Program-made: the position numbers and the translations under genes | Source: Zanthoxylum bungeanum | Lineage: Eukaryota; Streptophyta; Magnoliopsida; Sapindales; Rutaceae | Length of the DNA stretch: 64,000 nucleotides | NCBI GenBank assembly: GCA_019454045.1 | Contig: SKCR01033643.1 | Span: forward strand, 186,001 to 250,000 | Reading direction: 5' to 3' | Shown: one piece after another, positions 8,570 through 18,085 of the stretch | Position numbering within the stretch: the first letter of the stretch is position 1 | How the letters are laid out: each line of letters starts with the position of its first letter | Notes under the pieces: model-generated | Database searches by the model: none | Told to the model about the DNA's origin: nothing | The model's input: only the letters and a program-made list of their open reading frames with translations

Positions 8570-10443
8570 ATGGAGCGTAGTCAACCCTTAAATTGTCCGC
8601 CATTTTTTGATGGCACGGAATATTTGCATTGGAAGGTTCGCATGAGAGCGTTCCTTAAGTCCTTAGATGAGAGGGTCTGGATGACTGTTGAACACGGGTG
8701 GAAACCTCCTGTTGTTATTGTTGATGGGGTATCTTCCCCTAAAGATAAATTGACCTGGACCAAGGACGAATTTGATGCTAGCAATAGGAACAGCAAGGCT
8801 GTTAATGCCATACATGGTGCTGTTTGTTCTGCTGAATTTAGGAGAATCTCTATGTGTGAGATAGCCAAGGATGCTTGGGACATCCTGCAGACTGTGCATG
8901 AGGGCACATTGTCTGTTAAAAATAGAGACTCCAGGATCTTGCTACTAGGTTTGAGTCGCTAGAATGAAGGATGATGAGACATTTGATGAGTTTTATGCTG
9001 AGATTAACGATATTGTTAACTCTAGTTTTAACCTAGGTGAGACTATTCCTACCAGTAGGATAGTTAGGAAAATCCTGAGATCCCTACCTGATAAGTTCCT
9101 ACCCAAAATCACTGCCATCGAGGAAAGTAATGACCTCGATCAGCTTAATTTAGATGAACTCGTAGGAAAACTGCAGGTTTATGAGAAAAAGCTTCCTGGT
9201 TATAGAGAGCCAAAAACATTTGCGATGAAAATCGCTTAGGAAGTTGTGCATGATTCGTCTGGTGATGATGATACCTCAAGGATCATGATTTGGCCTTGTT
9301 TGCAAAGAAGTTTAAGAAATTTCTTAAACTTAAGAAGAGTGGCCATATCAGTAACAGGGATAGGGAGGTTATGCCTAAAGAAAAGAGGTATAGCAGGAAA
9401 GAGTCTAGAGAGGATAGGGGTAGTAATCCCGTGATGTCCAATGCCATGAGTGTGAAGGATATGGGCACATTAGATCTGAGTGTCCCACATATCTGAAGGC
9501 TAAAGGTAAGAAAGCCATGGCAGCCTCTCCCAGTGATTCAGAAGGTGGATATACCTCTGATGAGTCTCCTAAAGACAAGAACAATTATATGGCATTTACT
9601 GCTAGTGTGACTGATGATAGAGAGATTATTGTTAATGATGCTGATTCTGAAGTCTCTCTTGATGAGTCTGTTGATGAGGATAGTCTTCAGGTAGCTTTTG
9701 CTGAACTGTTTAATGAGAGTTTAGCTATTAAGAAGACTAATATAGAGGTCAGTAAAAGGCTGAAAATTGTAGAGCTAGAAAAGAATGAAGCTCAAGCTAA
9801 ATTTGAGCAAAGCCTTTTGATTGTTGATGACCTAGAGGAGAGGAACAGAGGCCTAGTTAATAGAGTCCAAATATTAGAGACCGAACTTGAAAATGCTAGA
9901 ACCCAGTTGTCCGCATTTTCTAGTGGAAATAAAAAAGTGGACGGTATGTTAGGTATTATTTCTGAGCCTAACTGCAATAAGGCTTCTTCTTCCAAAGCTG
10001 TGCCTGTTGCAGCTAAACGTGACTTAGGTAAGAAATCTGTTATGTGTAGTCATGTTTCTCCTCATGTTATTCCTCGTCCTGTTTCCCAACCTCATTCTAG
10101 AGGTGTTATGGGAAAACCTCGCTCTCATCCGAGGTTTGTGCCTGTGTGCCACCACTGTGGCAAGGCTGGACATATTAGGCCTAAGTGTTTCATATTGCAC
10201 AAGCAAAAGAGAAGGCCTAAGAGTGTGTCTCCTAGATTTGATTCGTCAAATCTAATGTCTCAAGTTTCTGCACTAACCAAACAAGCTCAATTCTTGAGTG
10301 AGAAACTTGCTTTGTTGTCTGGGAACTCTCATGTGCATGAGGCTCCTAGAAAGGTTTGGGTGGGGAAGCAAGATGATTTCCCATCTACTTCTGCATGTCC
10401 TGATGGACATGATGAGAGTGCACTTCGGTGTAACTCTGCTTAA
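8570..10443 (+). pseudogene. Sirevirus-type gag, frameshifted (copy 1)
   Basis: The start MERSQPLNCPPFFDG (8570) is the UBN2/Retrotran_gag_2 N-terminus. The frame breaks near 8915-8960, continues in 8964-9239 (DDETFDEFYAEINDIV), meets a TAG at about 9237-9239, shifts again near 9275, and is open from 9517 to 10443. Compared with copy 2 there are three single-base losses and one stop. The last part has an acidic stretch, a long Glu/Lys/Leu-rich probable coiled coil (about residues 60-145 of the 9517 frame), then a CCHC knuckle CHHCGKAGH...C (about 10147-10188). The frame stops at CNSA just where Sirevirus proteases normally begin. Gag would form the particle that packages RNA. Confidence 0.85.
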
Positions 10444-12114
10444 AAGATGCATTTGTATTTTCCCATTGCATGTGTGTGTGCGTGTGTTTTATGTTTTTGC
10501 ACGTTTATTTTGTTTTCACAGCATATGGGTGTGTGTGTGTCTTGTTTTTGTTATATATCCCTTGGTATATAGGATGGAAACCCGGACATAAATTTCATAG
10601 CCGATTCCGAATGGACGGTAGTATGATCTGCACTCGGGATACAACTCCACGTACCATTGGATGTTTTACAAGCTGTTTTGTGTCTTTATTTTTTTTTTTT
10701 GTGCTTTAAAACTGAAAAATCAAAAAAAATATATATATATTTTGAAAAGACCAAAAATATTTTTATGGCTTGTTAGAGCATGAATAGCATGTGCATGTGA
10801 TCCTGGTATGTAGGATATATGATTATGCATGTATGATATGCTGTTATTTTTCTTGATGCTCTATATACATGAGTGTGTGTGATAAAAACCTTTGGTATAT
10901 CATGTGCTTGCACCTACATACACGTTTTTATTTTGTCGAGGCTTGGTCGCATGTATGAGTTTTTGGACTGGCAATCTAATTTCTATCATATCTTGTTTGC
11001 TCAATAGTGTGACCTTTGACTAGATGACCTTGCTATCCCCCTTCGCATAAATAAAAAAAATGAGACTCAAGTGCAAAAGAGCCAAAATGGCCAAATTCAA
11101 AAGATAAGGGCAAAAACCCTTCACTCGAAAGAGTTGTTAAATATGAGCTCATGATATTCTGGGGTAAATAATAATAGCATGCAACCAATGTTGCTTATTT
11201 CAGGTTCTAGTGGTGCTGGGTTTGAACACCTATTTTGTGGACTTGGTTTGTTTAGAGATGGATTTATTTGGCTGTGTCCAGCTCATAAAATAAGGTCTTA
11301 AGCCTTGATTTGTTGTGCACTTTATTTTTCACGCAAGTGCTTTCTATGCTTTGGTGTTTATGTCATATGCATAAGTGTTGTATTTAGCAGCTTTTAAAAT
11401 GATGCATATTGTTTCATGTCATAAACAGTTGAATACTGACTGGGTATCATTGTATCAGCTTGAAATGCTGTTTCAGTCAATTTTTGACAGGATTTTTATT
11501 ATCTCAGTATGTGCCCGTGTGTGCTTCATGTTATTGCATACCAATTTTTTTTCCTGTGCATTTTTCTGAGTTTTTGGTTTGCTTCCCGTGTGTTATTTTG
11601 CTAACTATATGTGTCTGTTAGTGTGGGGGAGTATTTCCTGTTTGTTTATGCTCTTGCATGTGTTTTGTCTCATGTTCTCCTGTTATTTTTCCTGTTTCTT
11701 TTACCCTTTGTCATTCGTGACCAAAAGGGGGAGAGTAATATATTAAGGGGGAGAGCCTTAATATATATGAGAGAGCCGTAGAATACCCTTTGGATATCTC
11801 CTTTTTAAGAGGAGTTAAGATTAAGGGGGAGAGGGATTTCTACTTGTACATGCATGAGATTTTTTACCTGCTTTATGTTTTACTTGATTATCCCAATGCT
11901 TTTCACGGTATATTGTTGTTTGTGGATGTTTCAGGTAGCAGGTATGTTGCTGCGGTGGCATTACTTTCAAGACTACTTTGTTAGATGTTAGATCGAGTCC
12001 ATTTGTAATAAGTCACTGTTTTGATGGTTGACAGTTGACTATTTGCTTTTTGGGTCTATTACCGTAGTCTTTGTATTAGGTAGTGTTTTGTCACGGAATG
12101 CCAAATGGGGAGAT
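10444..12114 (+). other. Noncoding tail of gag-only element, with multiple polypurine tracts
   Basis: 1.67 kb, T-rich with GTGTGTG runs, lacking any pol motif in any frame. Near its end are GGGGGAGAG-type purine tracts at about 11723-11735, 11745-11755 and 11823-11834, and the final one (AAATGGGGAGAT, about 12103-12114) abuts the 3' LTR. Multiple polypurine tracts are a described feature of Sireviruses. The beginning of the tail matches copy 2 from 63879 onwards. Confidence 0.75.
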
Positions 12115-13221
12115 TGTTAGCACCTTTTTTATTGGCATGTATCCGTGACAAAACAAGTTCAATTGAGTTGTAATCTTTCATGAAGATCTTTGTGCAATTG
12201 GACTGGTTTCTGGCTGCTGTGCATCAGACATACGTTCGTGGTGCGTTCGTTGCAGTGTTCGAATGATTGGCGTTAGTGCTGCGTTCGTTTGTGGGTTCGA
12301 ACGTGTGGCGTTAGTGGCATGTTCTTTATTGGGTTCGAACGGGAGCATTCCAGAGAGCAAACGTTCGAGGCACGTTCTTGTGGGGTTCGAACGGGAGCAT
12401 TCCAGAGAGCTCACGTTCGTTGTGCGTTCGATTGACGTTCGAACGAGTCTTCACAGAAAGGGCGCGTTCGTGTAGCGTTCTAGTAAGCGTTCGAACGCGA
12501 CTGCGATCTGAACGCGTTTTTGGCTTGCAAAACCCTAGGTTTTCACCCTACCTATAAATATAACCCTTAGCCGCCATTCTCATTAGTTGAAGCATATTTC
12601 TCTTGAGCCAAATACTCTCAAAGCTTTCAACTCTCTTTGATTTCACCTTGAAGACTCTTTGAATCTTATGTCTTCTTTGTTAATGGTGAAATCCATTCTT
12701 TGATAAACCTTCAACACAACTTAACCCAAATTCCCTAATCCTTTAGAGTTCTTTAGGAGGAAGTTTAGTTTGGTAGTCGGAGTTCCGGCGTCATTGGTGA
12801 TATAATCTACTCAGAGACTTCAGATGTTCTGAAGAAAACCGTGGGTCGCGGGCTTGAGGAGTTCCTTGAGTTCTTGCAGTATAGAGGTACTTGAGTCGGT
12901 GGAGTTGCCACCATAGGTCTTGACCATCGCTGTAAGTTTTTCTCGATATAGTGGATTCGGGTGGTAGGTAGCATATACCCGGAGTGGTTTTTTACTCGGA
13001 AGAGTTTTCCACTTCGTCACCAAAATCAGTGTGTGTTGATTTTGTGTGATTGATTTACTTTTTCCGCAATTTCTATTATTGATTAATATTGTGGATTTTA
13101 TTGTTGTTGGTTGAATTGGTAATTGCCTGTTTCTATTCCATAGTAGCAGTAACATGATTTGTCCTGCTTATTGTTTATAATTCCGCATAGGGTCAGAACT
13201 TAGGATAACCCCGAATTTTCA
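12115..13221 (+). repeat. 3' LTR of gag-only element copy 1
   Basis: Starts TGTTAGCACC after the polypurine tract and ends GAATTTTCA; 1107 bases. Carries small insertions relative to the 5' LTR (an extra TAGTT near 12768 and extra GGTA near 12965). Confidence 0.9.
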
Positions 13222-13310
13222 TACATATTTGGTCACAAAAGAAAAGAATTGTATTAATCATTAGGTCTAAATAAAATGAATTAGATGGCGTCAAATGATC
13301 TATTTAATCG

Positions 13311-14316
13311 TATCATACCTAATCCATGACGAGTTTTATGGCCTAAGTCGGCCGCAAATGTGGGAATTAGGCTTACCCATAAAATGAGTAATTTTTTGGT
13401 GCAACAGAGACATGAGTGATGTGATATCATTAAAAAATTAGTAAATGACATATATGATTTAATATCTATCTTTTTAGTTATTTTTTAATATTTTAACATG
13501 TGACAATACATTATTGAATTATTACATGAATGACATGATACATATGATACATTTTCTCCCGTCAAAGACAAGCATAGTACCGTGGGGTTATTAGTTCATT
13601 CATACACGACAATTTCTTTCATTTAAAAAAGTTTCTGCTTTTATTTTTCTTTCCCGAAAAGGAAAGTGGGAAGAACGGTTGCTTTTTGTCATAGGAAGTT
13701 GAGATTGCATCCATGTCACATTATCATCTGGAAAAAAAAATGCAAACAAAATCACTTGTCTTGTATTAGATTAATTATATATTATTATAAAAGTCTTATG
13801 TTCAATCACTTCTATTTAGGGATTTATAGTTACCGACTTTGTACTAAGGCTGAGGTAGTGAGACCAGATCAGTCCCGTAATTCTTCATGTTCCTAAATAA
13901 TTTTAGGTATGAATACGTATCTCTATTAATTACGAGAAACAATTAGTACATATATTATTTTATATTGTTAGATATTATCATAACATAGCTTGAATTTTAG
14001 GATTTTCTAAGTTTATATTCGAGCTTTTAGGCCGTGTAATTCTATGGACTTCGATTAATTGGCTTAGAATAAAATTTGAAAGTTCAATTAATAAAGTGAT
14101 GTGAACGCTCTTAACATGTGGCAAATAGAACTTTCTTAGAACGATACCATAAGCATCATAATTTATATATTTTGGCACCTTAATTATTGATGGACCTATT
14201 TATATAATATCCACACCACGTGAAGATAAAGTTTCATTCGCCGACCTAGATGAAATAGTTTTTATAAAATTTAATAAACCGCGCAATCTAAAAACATCTT
14301 TAATAATGGTAACAGT
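13311..14316. other. Host intergenic DNA, no gene seen
   Basis: About 1 kb of AT-rich sequence with only short chance frames (for example 13666-13896). No repeat boundaries are recognised. Confidence 0.5.
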
Positions 14317-14783
14317 CAAATATGGATGATAAATATATTTGGATAGGATTCGGATTCGTAAGAATCCTGAAAATCTAGATTCGTATTAATAAAATTGTAG
14401 ATCAGGTTATGTATTTTTAAAATCCATATCGATCGAGATTCAAGTTAATATGGAATTCGGATCCAAATATAAAATAATAAAAATTATTTTTATTTACGTT
14501 ATACTCAAAATTATATTATTATGGATGAATTTTAAATTGTAAATATTATTTTAGATGTTAAATTACTATTTTTTAGTTAGAGATATTATTTTATTTTATT
14601 TTAAGTATTTAAAATTAAATAATTAAAATTTTAAAAATAATTTTTTTTAAATTTTTTCTAATCCGAATATTTGGAGATCCGTATGAAAAATATCTGCATC
14701 CGGATCATCATATTTTTTTTATGAATTCGTATCTATAAAATGTATGGATCTAGATCCACATTTTGTCATATCTACCGTTAACA
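14317..14783. mobile_element. Possible MITE with weak terminal inverted repeats
   Basis: The left end (TAATGGTAACAGTCAAATATGG) resembles the reverse complement of the right end (TAACGGTAGATATGAC...) only loosely. The interior has internally repeated GGATCCGAATnn-like steps. No clean target duplication is found. Confidence 0.25.
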
Positions 14784-14801
14784 TAGACTGTTAGTTGAGA
14801 C

Positions 14802-15072
14802 TAAGGATGCCAAAAATCCCAGCGAGGATGAGGCTCGCGGGGCCCAACACGTTATGGCGGTGATGAGATAATTTTTTATACTTGTTGGTTGGATGGGTCG
14901 GGTACGGGTATTCGTATCCTTGTTAAAATAGAAGTAAAATCCCCGTGTGAACGGGGATCCCAGGGGACACATATGTTAGGGGGTAAGGGGAGAATTTTCA
15001 CATCCATTGATTGAGCGGGACGTGTACGGGTATTGACATCCTCGTATTATATCTATCTCGGTGCCATCCCTA
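14802..15072. mobile_element. Small hAT-type MITE, 271 bp
   Basis: The ends TAAGGATGCCA and TGCCATCCCTA are imperfect inverted repeats (hAT-like TAGGGATGGCA pattern). They are flanked by GTTGAGAC (14794-14801) and GTTAGGAC (15073-15080), an 8-bp duplication with two mismatches. The interior is GC-richer than its surroundings and noncoding. Confidence 0.65.
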
Positions 15073-15634
15073 GTTAGGACCTCAAAGTTTGACGTAAGTC
15101 GTGAATTTTATAATTTTTTATTTTTGATAGTTAGAAATCTCATTTTAAAAATTTGTTTAGACTTTCAAAAATTTAGGACAACTTAGGATGTCTCTAAAAA
15201 GAGAAAAAAAAAAATCCTTTAATTGAATATTGGTAATATTTCGTAGTCAAACTTTTTTTCCTCCCTTTGTTTGGTTTGAATATTTCCATTGTGCAAGGTT
15301 GGATGTGAACTATGTTAAAATTTTATAACCAACTTTCCTTCCGCCCATCTAGAATAAGTCAGAAATATACGAAATTGCCCCTCATATTCCAATCCTCTGG
15401 CCAGTTAGGACTTAGGATAAAGTCAAAGCCTCAAATGAAAGACAGAATACAAGTCTATAAGATAAACTAAATGACCAAAACACCCCTGAAAACTTGTACG
15501 AAACAGTGAGGCAATAGCAGTCTTGCACAGGCAGAAACCGACCAGCAATTAAGTATGTGTTCCTTTCCTGTCATCCACAAGGAAGCCATCACTCTTCTTT
15601 CCGAGAAAATCCTCTCCTTCGTCCCCGACTCTTG

Positions 15635-15642
15635 TATATAAA
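15635..15642 (+). promoter_or_regulatory. TATA box of the EF-hand gene
   Basis: TATATAAA lies about 70 bases upstream of the chosen ATG in a pyrimidine-rich context, the usual plant core-promoter arrangement; the mRNA would start near 15670. Confidence 0.7.
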
Positions 15643-15706
15643 TTCACAATTACTCATCTCCATTGCCCACGTCCTCACACAATCTCTAATAAAGCTTCAG
15701 CAATTA

Positions 15707-16072
15707 ATGGCTGCAGGGATTAAAAGGAAGGTTATTTTCGAGGATCTTTTGCCTGTGATGGCTGACAAGTTAGGCGGTGAGGGGCTTATAAACGAGCTGT
15801 GTAATGGGTTTCAGCTGCTGATGGACAAGGACAAAGGGGTCATTACAACGGAGAGCTTGAAGCAAAACGCTGCTGCTTTAGGGTTACAAGACTGGAGAGA
15901 TGATGAGCTTGCCAACATGGTTAAAGAAGGCGACCTTGATGGTGATGGTGCGTTGAATCAGATGGAGTTTTGCGTTTTGATGTTCAGATTGAGTCCTCAG
16001 TTGATGCAGGAATCTCAGTCCTGGCTTGAAGATGCTTTAGAGGACGAGCTCAAGAACGCTCGCTGGTTTTGA
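15707..16072 (+). CDS. Single-EF-hand calcium-binding protein, KIC/PBP1 family
   Basis: This intronless gene encodes 121 residues. The frame is open from 15557, but the ATG at 15707 is chosen because the TATA box at 15635 places the mRNA start after the upstream ATG and family proteins are 120-135 residues long. Residues 22-60 carry the family signature (GGEGLINELCNGF, GVITTESL). A canonical EF loop follows at residues 76-87 (DLDGDGALNQME, with Asp at 1, 3, 5 and Glu at 12). Then comes FCVLMFRLSPQLM. An upstream degenerate loop (about residue 40) is one residue short and unlikely to bind calcium. In Arabidopsis, family members bind kinesin-like KCBP or the PINOID kinase and make them calcium-responsive, so a cytosolic sensor role is inferred. 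It is the best host gene in the window. Confidence 0.93.
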   Translation: MAAGIKRKVIFEDLLPVMADKLGGEGLINELCNGFQLLMDKDKGVITTESLKQNAAALGLQDWRDDELANMVKEGDLDGDGALNQMEFCVLMFRLSPQLMQESQSWLEDALEDELKNARWF

Positions 16073-16535
16073 TCATCATTCATGGCGTTTGTTAATTAGC
16101 TTTGAATTTCAATCACTTTACAGAAATTAATATGAAAATGAAACGACTATGTTTTCAATTTGTAAAGGAAAATGAATCATCTACAATATTGTTTGCATTA
16201 GCCATTAGCACACATTCTTCTCCTTCTCATGGTTATTTTTCCCCTCATTTTTCATTTACTACGTTTGGTTCAAGGTGAGAATGAGTTTAATATGAGGCAA
16301 GCTTGAGCTTAGCATGAAGGAAGAATAAATAGAGGGTGAATGAGTTTAAAGGTAAAAAATTATATATCTAGTTGAATGAGAGAATTAACATGAGTTTTGG
16401 TTTAAAAATTTGAAAAATATATTAAATGTATTTTTTTTTTTCATTTTTCATTAATTTGAATTTTAATATTATTATGTATTATCAATACACAATATTATTT
16501 GTCACTGACTTGATACTTTAACTCACACAGATAGT
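16073..16535. other. 3' flank of the EF-hand gene
   Basis: Holds the presumed 3' UTR (AT-rich, AATGAA/ATAATAA-like stretches) and plain intergenic sequence; no further gene is seen. Confidence 0.4.
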
Positions 16536-16538
16536 TAA

Positions 16539-16957
16539 CACAACAAGAAAACTGGGATTTAGAGACGGAAAAATACGTCGCTAATCCATCGCTAAAAGAA
16601 GTTAGCGACGGAATAGAGACGGAAAATTTCCGTCTCTATTTTATTGGTCGCAAAAAAATAGCGACGGAAATGATAATCCGTCTCTAACTTTAGCGACAGA
16701 ATATTCCGTCTCTATTTAGAGACGGAATTTAGCGACGGAAATGATAATCCGTCGCTAAATGTAGCGACGGAATATTCCGTAGCTTTTTTTCCCGCAATTC
16801 CATTCCCGCCATAATTAGTAACGGAATCTTTTTCCGTCGTAAAATTCCGAAACTAATATTGTAATCCCTTTCAATTCCGTCGCTATTCTGTTTCAAAAAT
16901 AGAAATGGAATTTTCCGTCGCTAATATCCGTCGCTAATTCTGAATTTTCTTGTAGTG
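16539..16957. mobile_element. CACTA (EnSpm) non-autonomous element, 419 bp, TSD TAA
   Basis: It begins CACAACAAGAAAA and ends TTTTCTTGTAGTG, the CACTACAAGAAAA terminus of plant CACTA transposons with one change at the left. TAA repeats on both sides (16536-16538, 16958-16960) as the 3-bp duplication. The interior is a dense array of TAGCGACGGAAA and its inverse, more than a dozen copies in both directions, so nearly the whole element can fold on itself. Such subterminal motifs bind the transposase in this superfamily. No coding capacity. Confidence 0.88.
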
Positions 16958-16960
16958 TAA

Positions 16961-17100
16961 AAATCTCCCACAAGACAACTAATGTTAAAAAAATAATAAT
17001 AATAAAGATAATGAACAAAATCAATACTAGTTCTACTTCTTAAATAATGATGATGATGATAATAATAATGTTGGGTGTGCAAACAAAGTCCTGCCAAGAA
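16961..17100. other. Spacer with AAT/GAT microsatellite tracts
   Basis: Short (ATA/GAT)n runs around 16990-17070. The left end of Copia B must lie in or after this stretch. Confidence 0.4.
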
Positions 17101-18085
17101 CAAAACCCTAAATCAGGGCAACGAGAAGTCGCCAAATATTGAAGGGACTGCCAAAAGAAAAGCCCTCAAGTTCAGAGAAAGAAAATTGGGGTGAATTGAA
17201 GCCAAAACCCAAAGATTGGTCGATCTTGAAGAACGCAGATCAGGGCCTGGCATCACAAAGACGAGAGAGACTCAGAGTCGAAATCAAGACCCAAGAAACG
17301 CTGCTGTGAAAAGGACAAACCGAAAGCAAGAAACAAAATTGGCTACAACCGATCAAGATCCAGAAGAAATCAAAATCAAAAGTTGCCAAATCAAGATCAT
17401 AAACCAAGACTGGAACCTCACTGATTTGAAAATCAAAACTGCCATACAGAGAGCAGTTCTGCCCAGTTGAAGTCCAAGAATTGACTTCATTCTCCTCTGG
17501 TTTGCCGATCAAAGAACGAAGAAGAGAAGCTCAGAAGTTGTCTTGAGAAGCTCACAAGATCCGGTGAGTTGCCGAAGACAACAAGGTCATCAAATCAACA
17601 CACCAACAGAGGTGCTGTGACCAAGCCGAGACTTGAGCTGCCGAGAGAGACGCTGAATCAAGATCTGAGTTCGACAAACGCGTGCCCTTCGAACGCTTCT
17701 GTTTCTGATTAATTGGTTTAAGATCTGAACAGGGCATAAAAAGCCACTGTGTTGGTGAGCAACTGTGAGGGATTAACTGAGGATTTCAGAAAATTTGGGT
17801 GTTAAAGGCTTAGTTGTCTGGGTGATTTAGGCAGTGAACTGCCGAGTATAGAAGGACTGGCTGTTGCCAAATTGAAAGTTGGGTAATTAGGTTTCTGATC
17901 AATTAGGCAGTAAATTGCCGAGGGACTATTGGGAAATTTGGTTGTGTAATTGGCGACTGTGTCAGGGCAGATTGGGTGAGCATTGCCGAGGGTAATTACC
18001 GAGTGTGTTTGGAATAGATTGGTTGAGTAACTACCAAGTGCAATTGAGGATTGTTGTTGAGTGGCTACTATAAAAGAAAACAGAA
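17101..18085 (+). other. Leader of Copia B
   Basis: Purine-rich, full of GCCGAG and AGATCTGA steps, with no supported protein. The small frames at 17216-17470 and on the other strand look random. Confidence 0.45.

Larger units (their letters stand above)
7433..13221 (+). mobile_element. Complete gag-only, Sirevirus-like Copia element (copy 1), TSD TACAT
   Basis: Two LTRs of about 1.1 kb (7433-8528, 12115-13221) enclose a Met primer site, a broken gag, a 1.67-kb noncoding tail and several polypurine tracts. The 5-bp repeat TACAT flanks the whole element (7428-7432, 13222-13226). No protease, integrase or reverse transcriptase is present. Coiled-coil gag with two CCHC knuckles plus multiple polypurine tracts point to the Sirevirus lineage of Copia. 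The second copy at 54980 has the same architecture, so lack of pol is a family trait. Confidence 0.9.
6952..13310. repeat. Host tandem duplication, each unit split by a different TE
   Basis: A unit starting TTTTGTTTCAATTTGAATG occurs at 6952 and again at 7361. Both carry the stretch with ACTCCAC and ATGCC, then a stretch with CATATTTGGTCA and a later GATCTAAATGA-like part. The first unit is interrupted by the SINE (6999-7264) and the second by the gag-only LTR element (7433-13221). The far half of unit two resumes at 13222. Confidence 0.6.

Noticed and set aside
10444..12114. Remnant pol in the tail of the gag-only element
   Set aside because: I looked for protease (DSG), integrase (HHCC, TDNG) and RT (YVDD) motifs in the visible frames and saw none; the sequence is T-rich and non-protein-like.
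15557..15706. 50 extra N-terminal residues for the EF-hand protein
   Set aside because: The upstream ATG lies before the TATA box (15635), so it would not be on the mRNA; family length fits the 15707 start.
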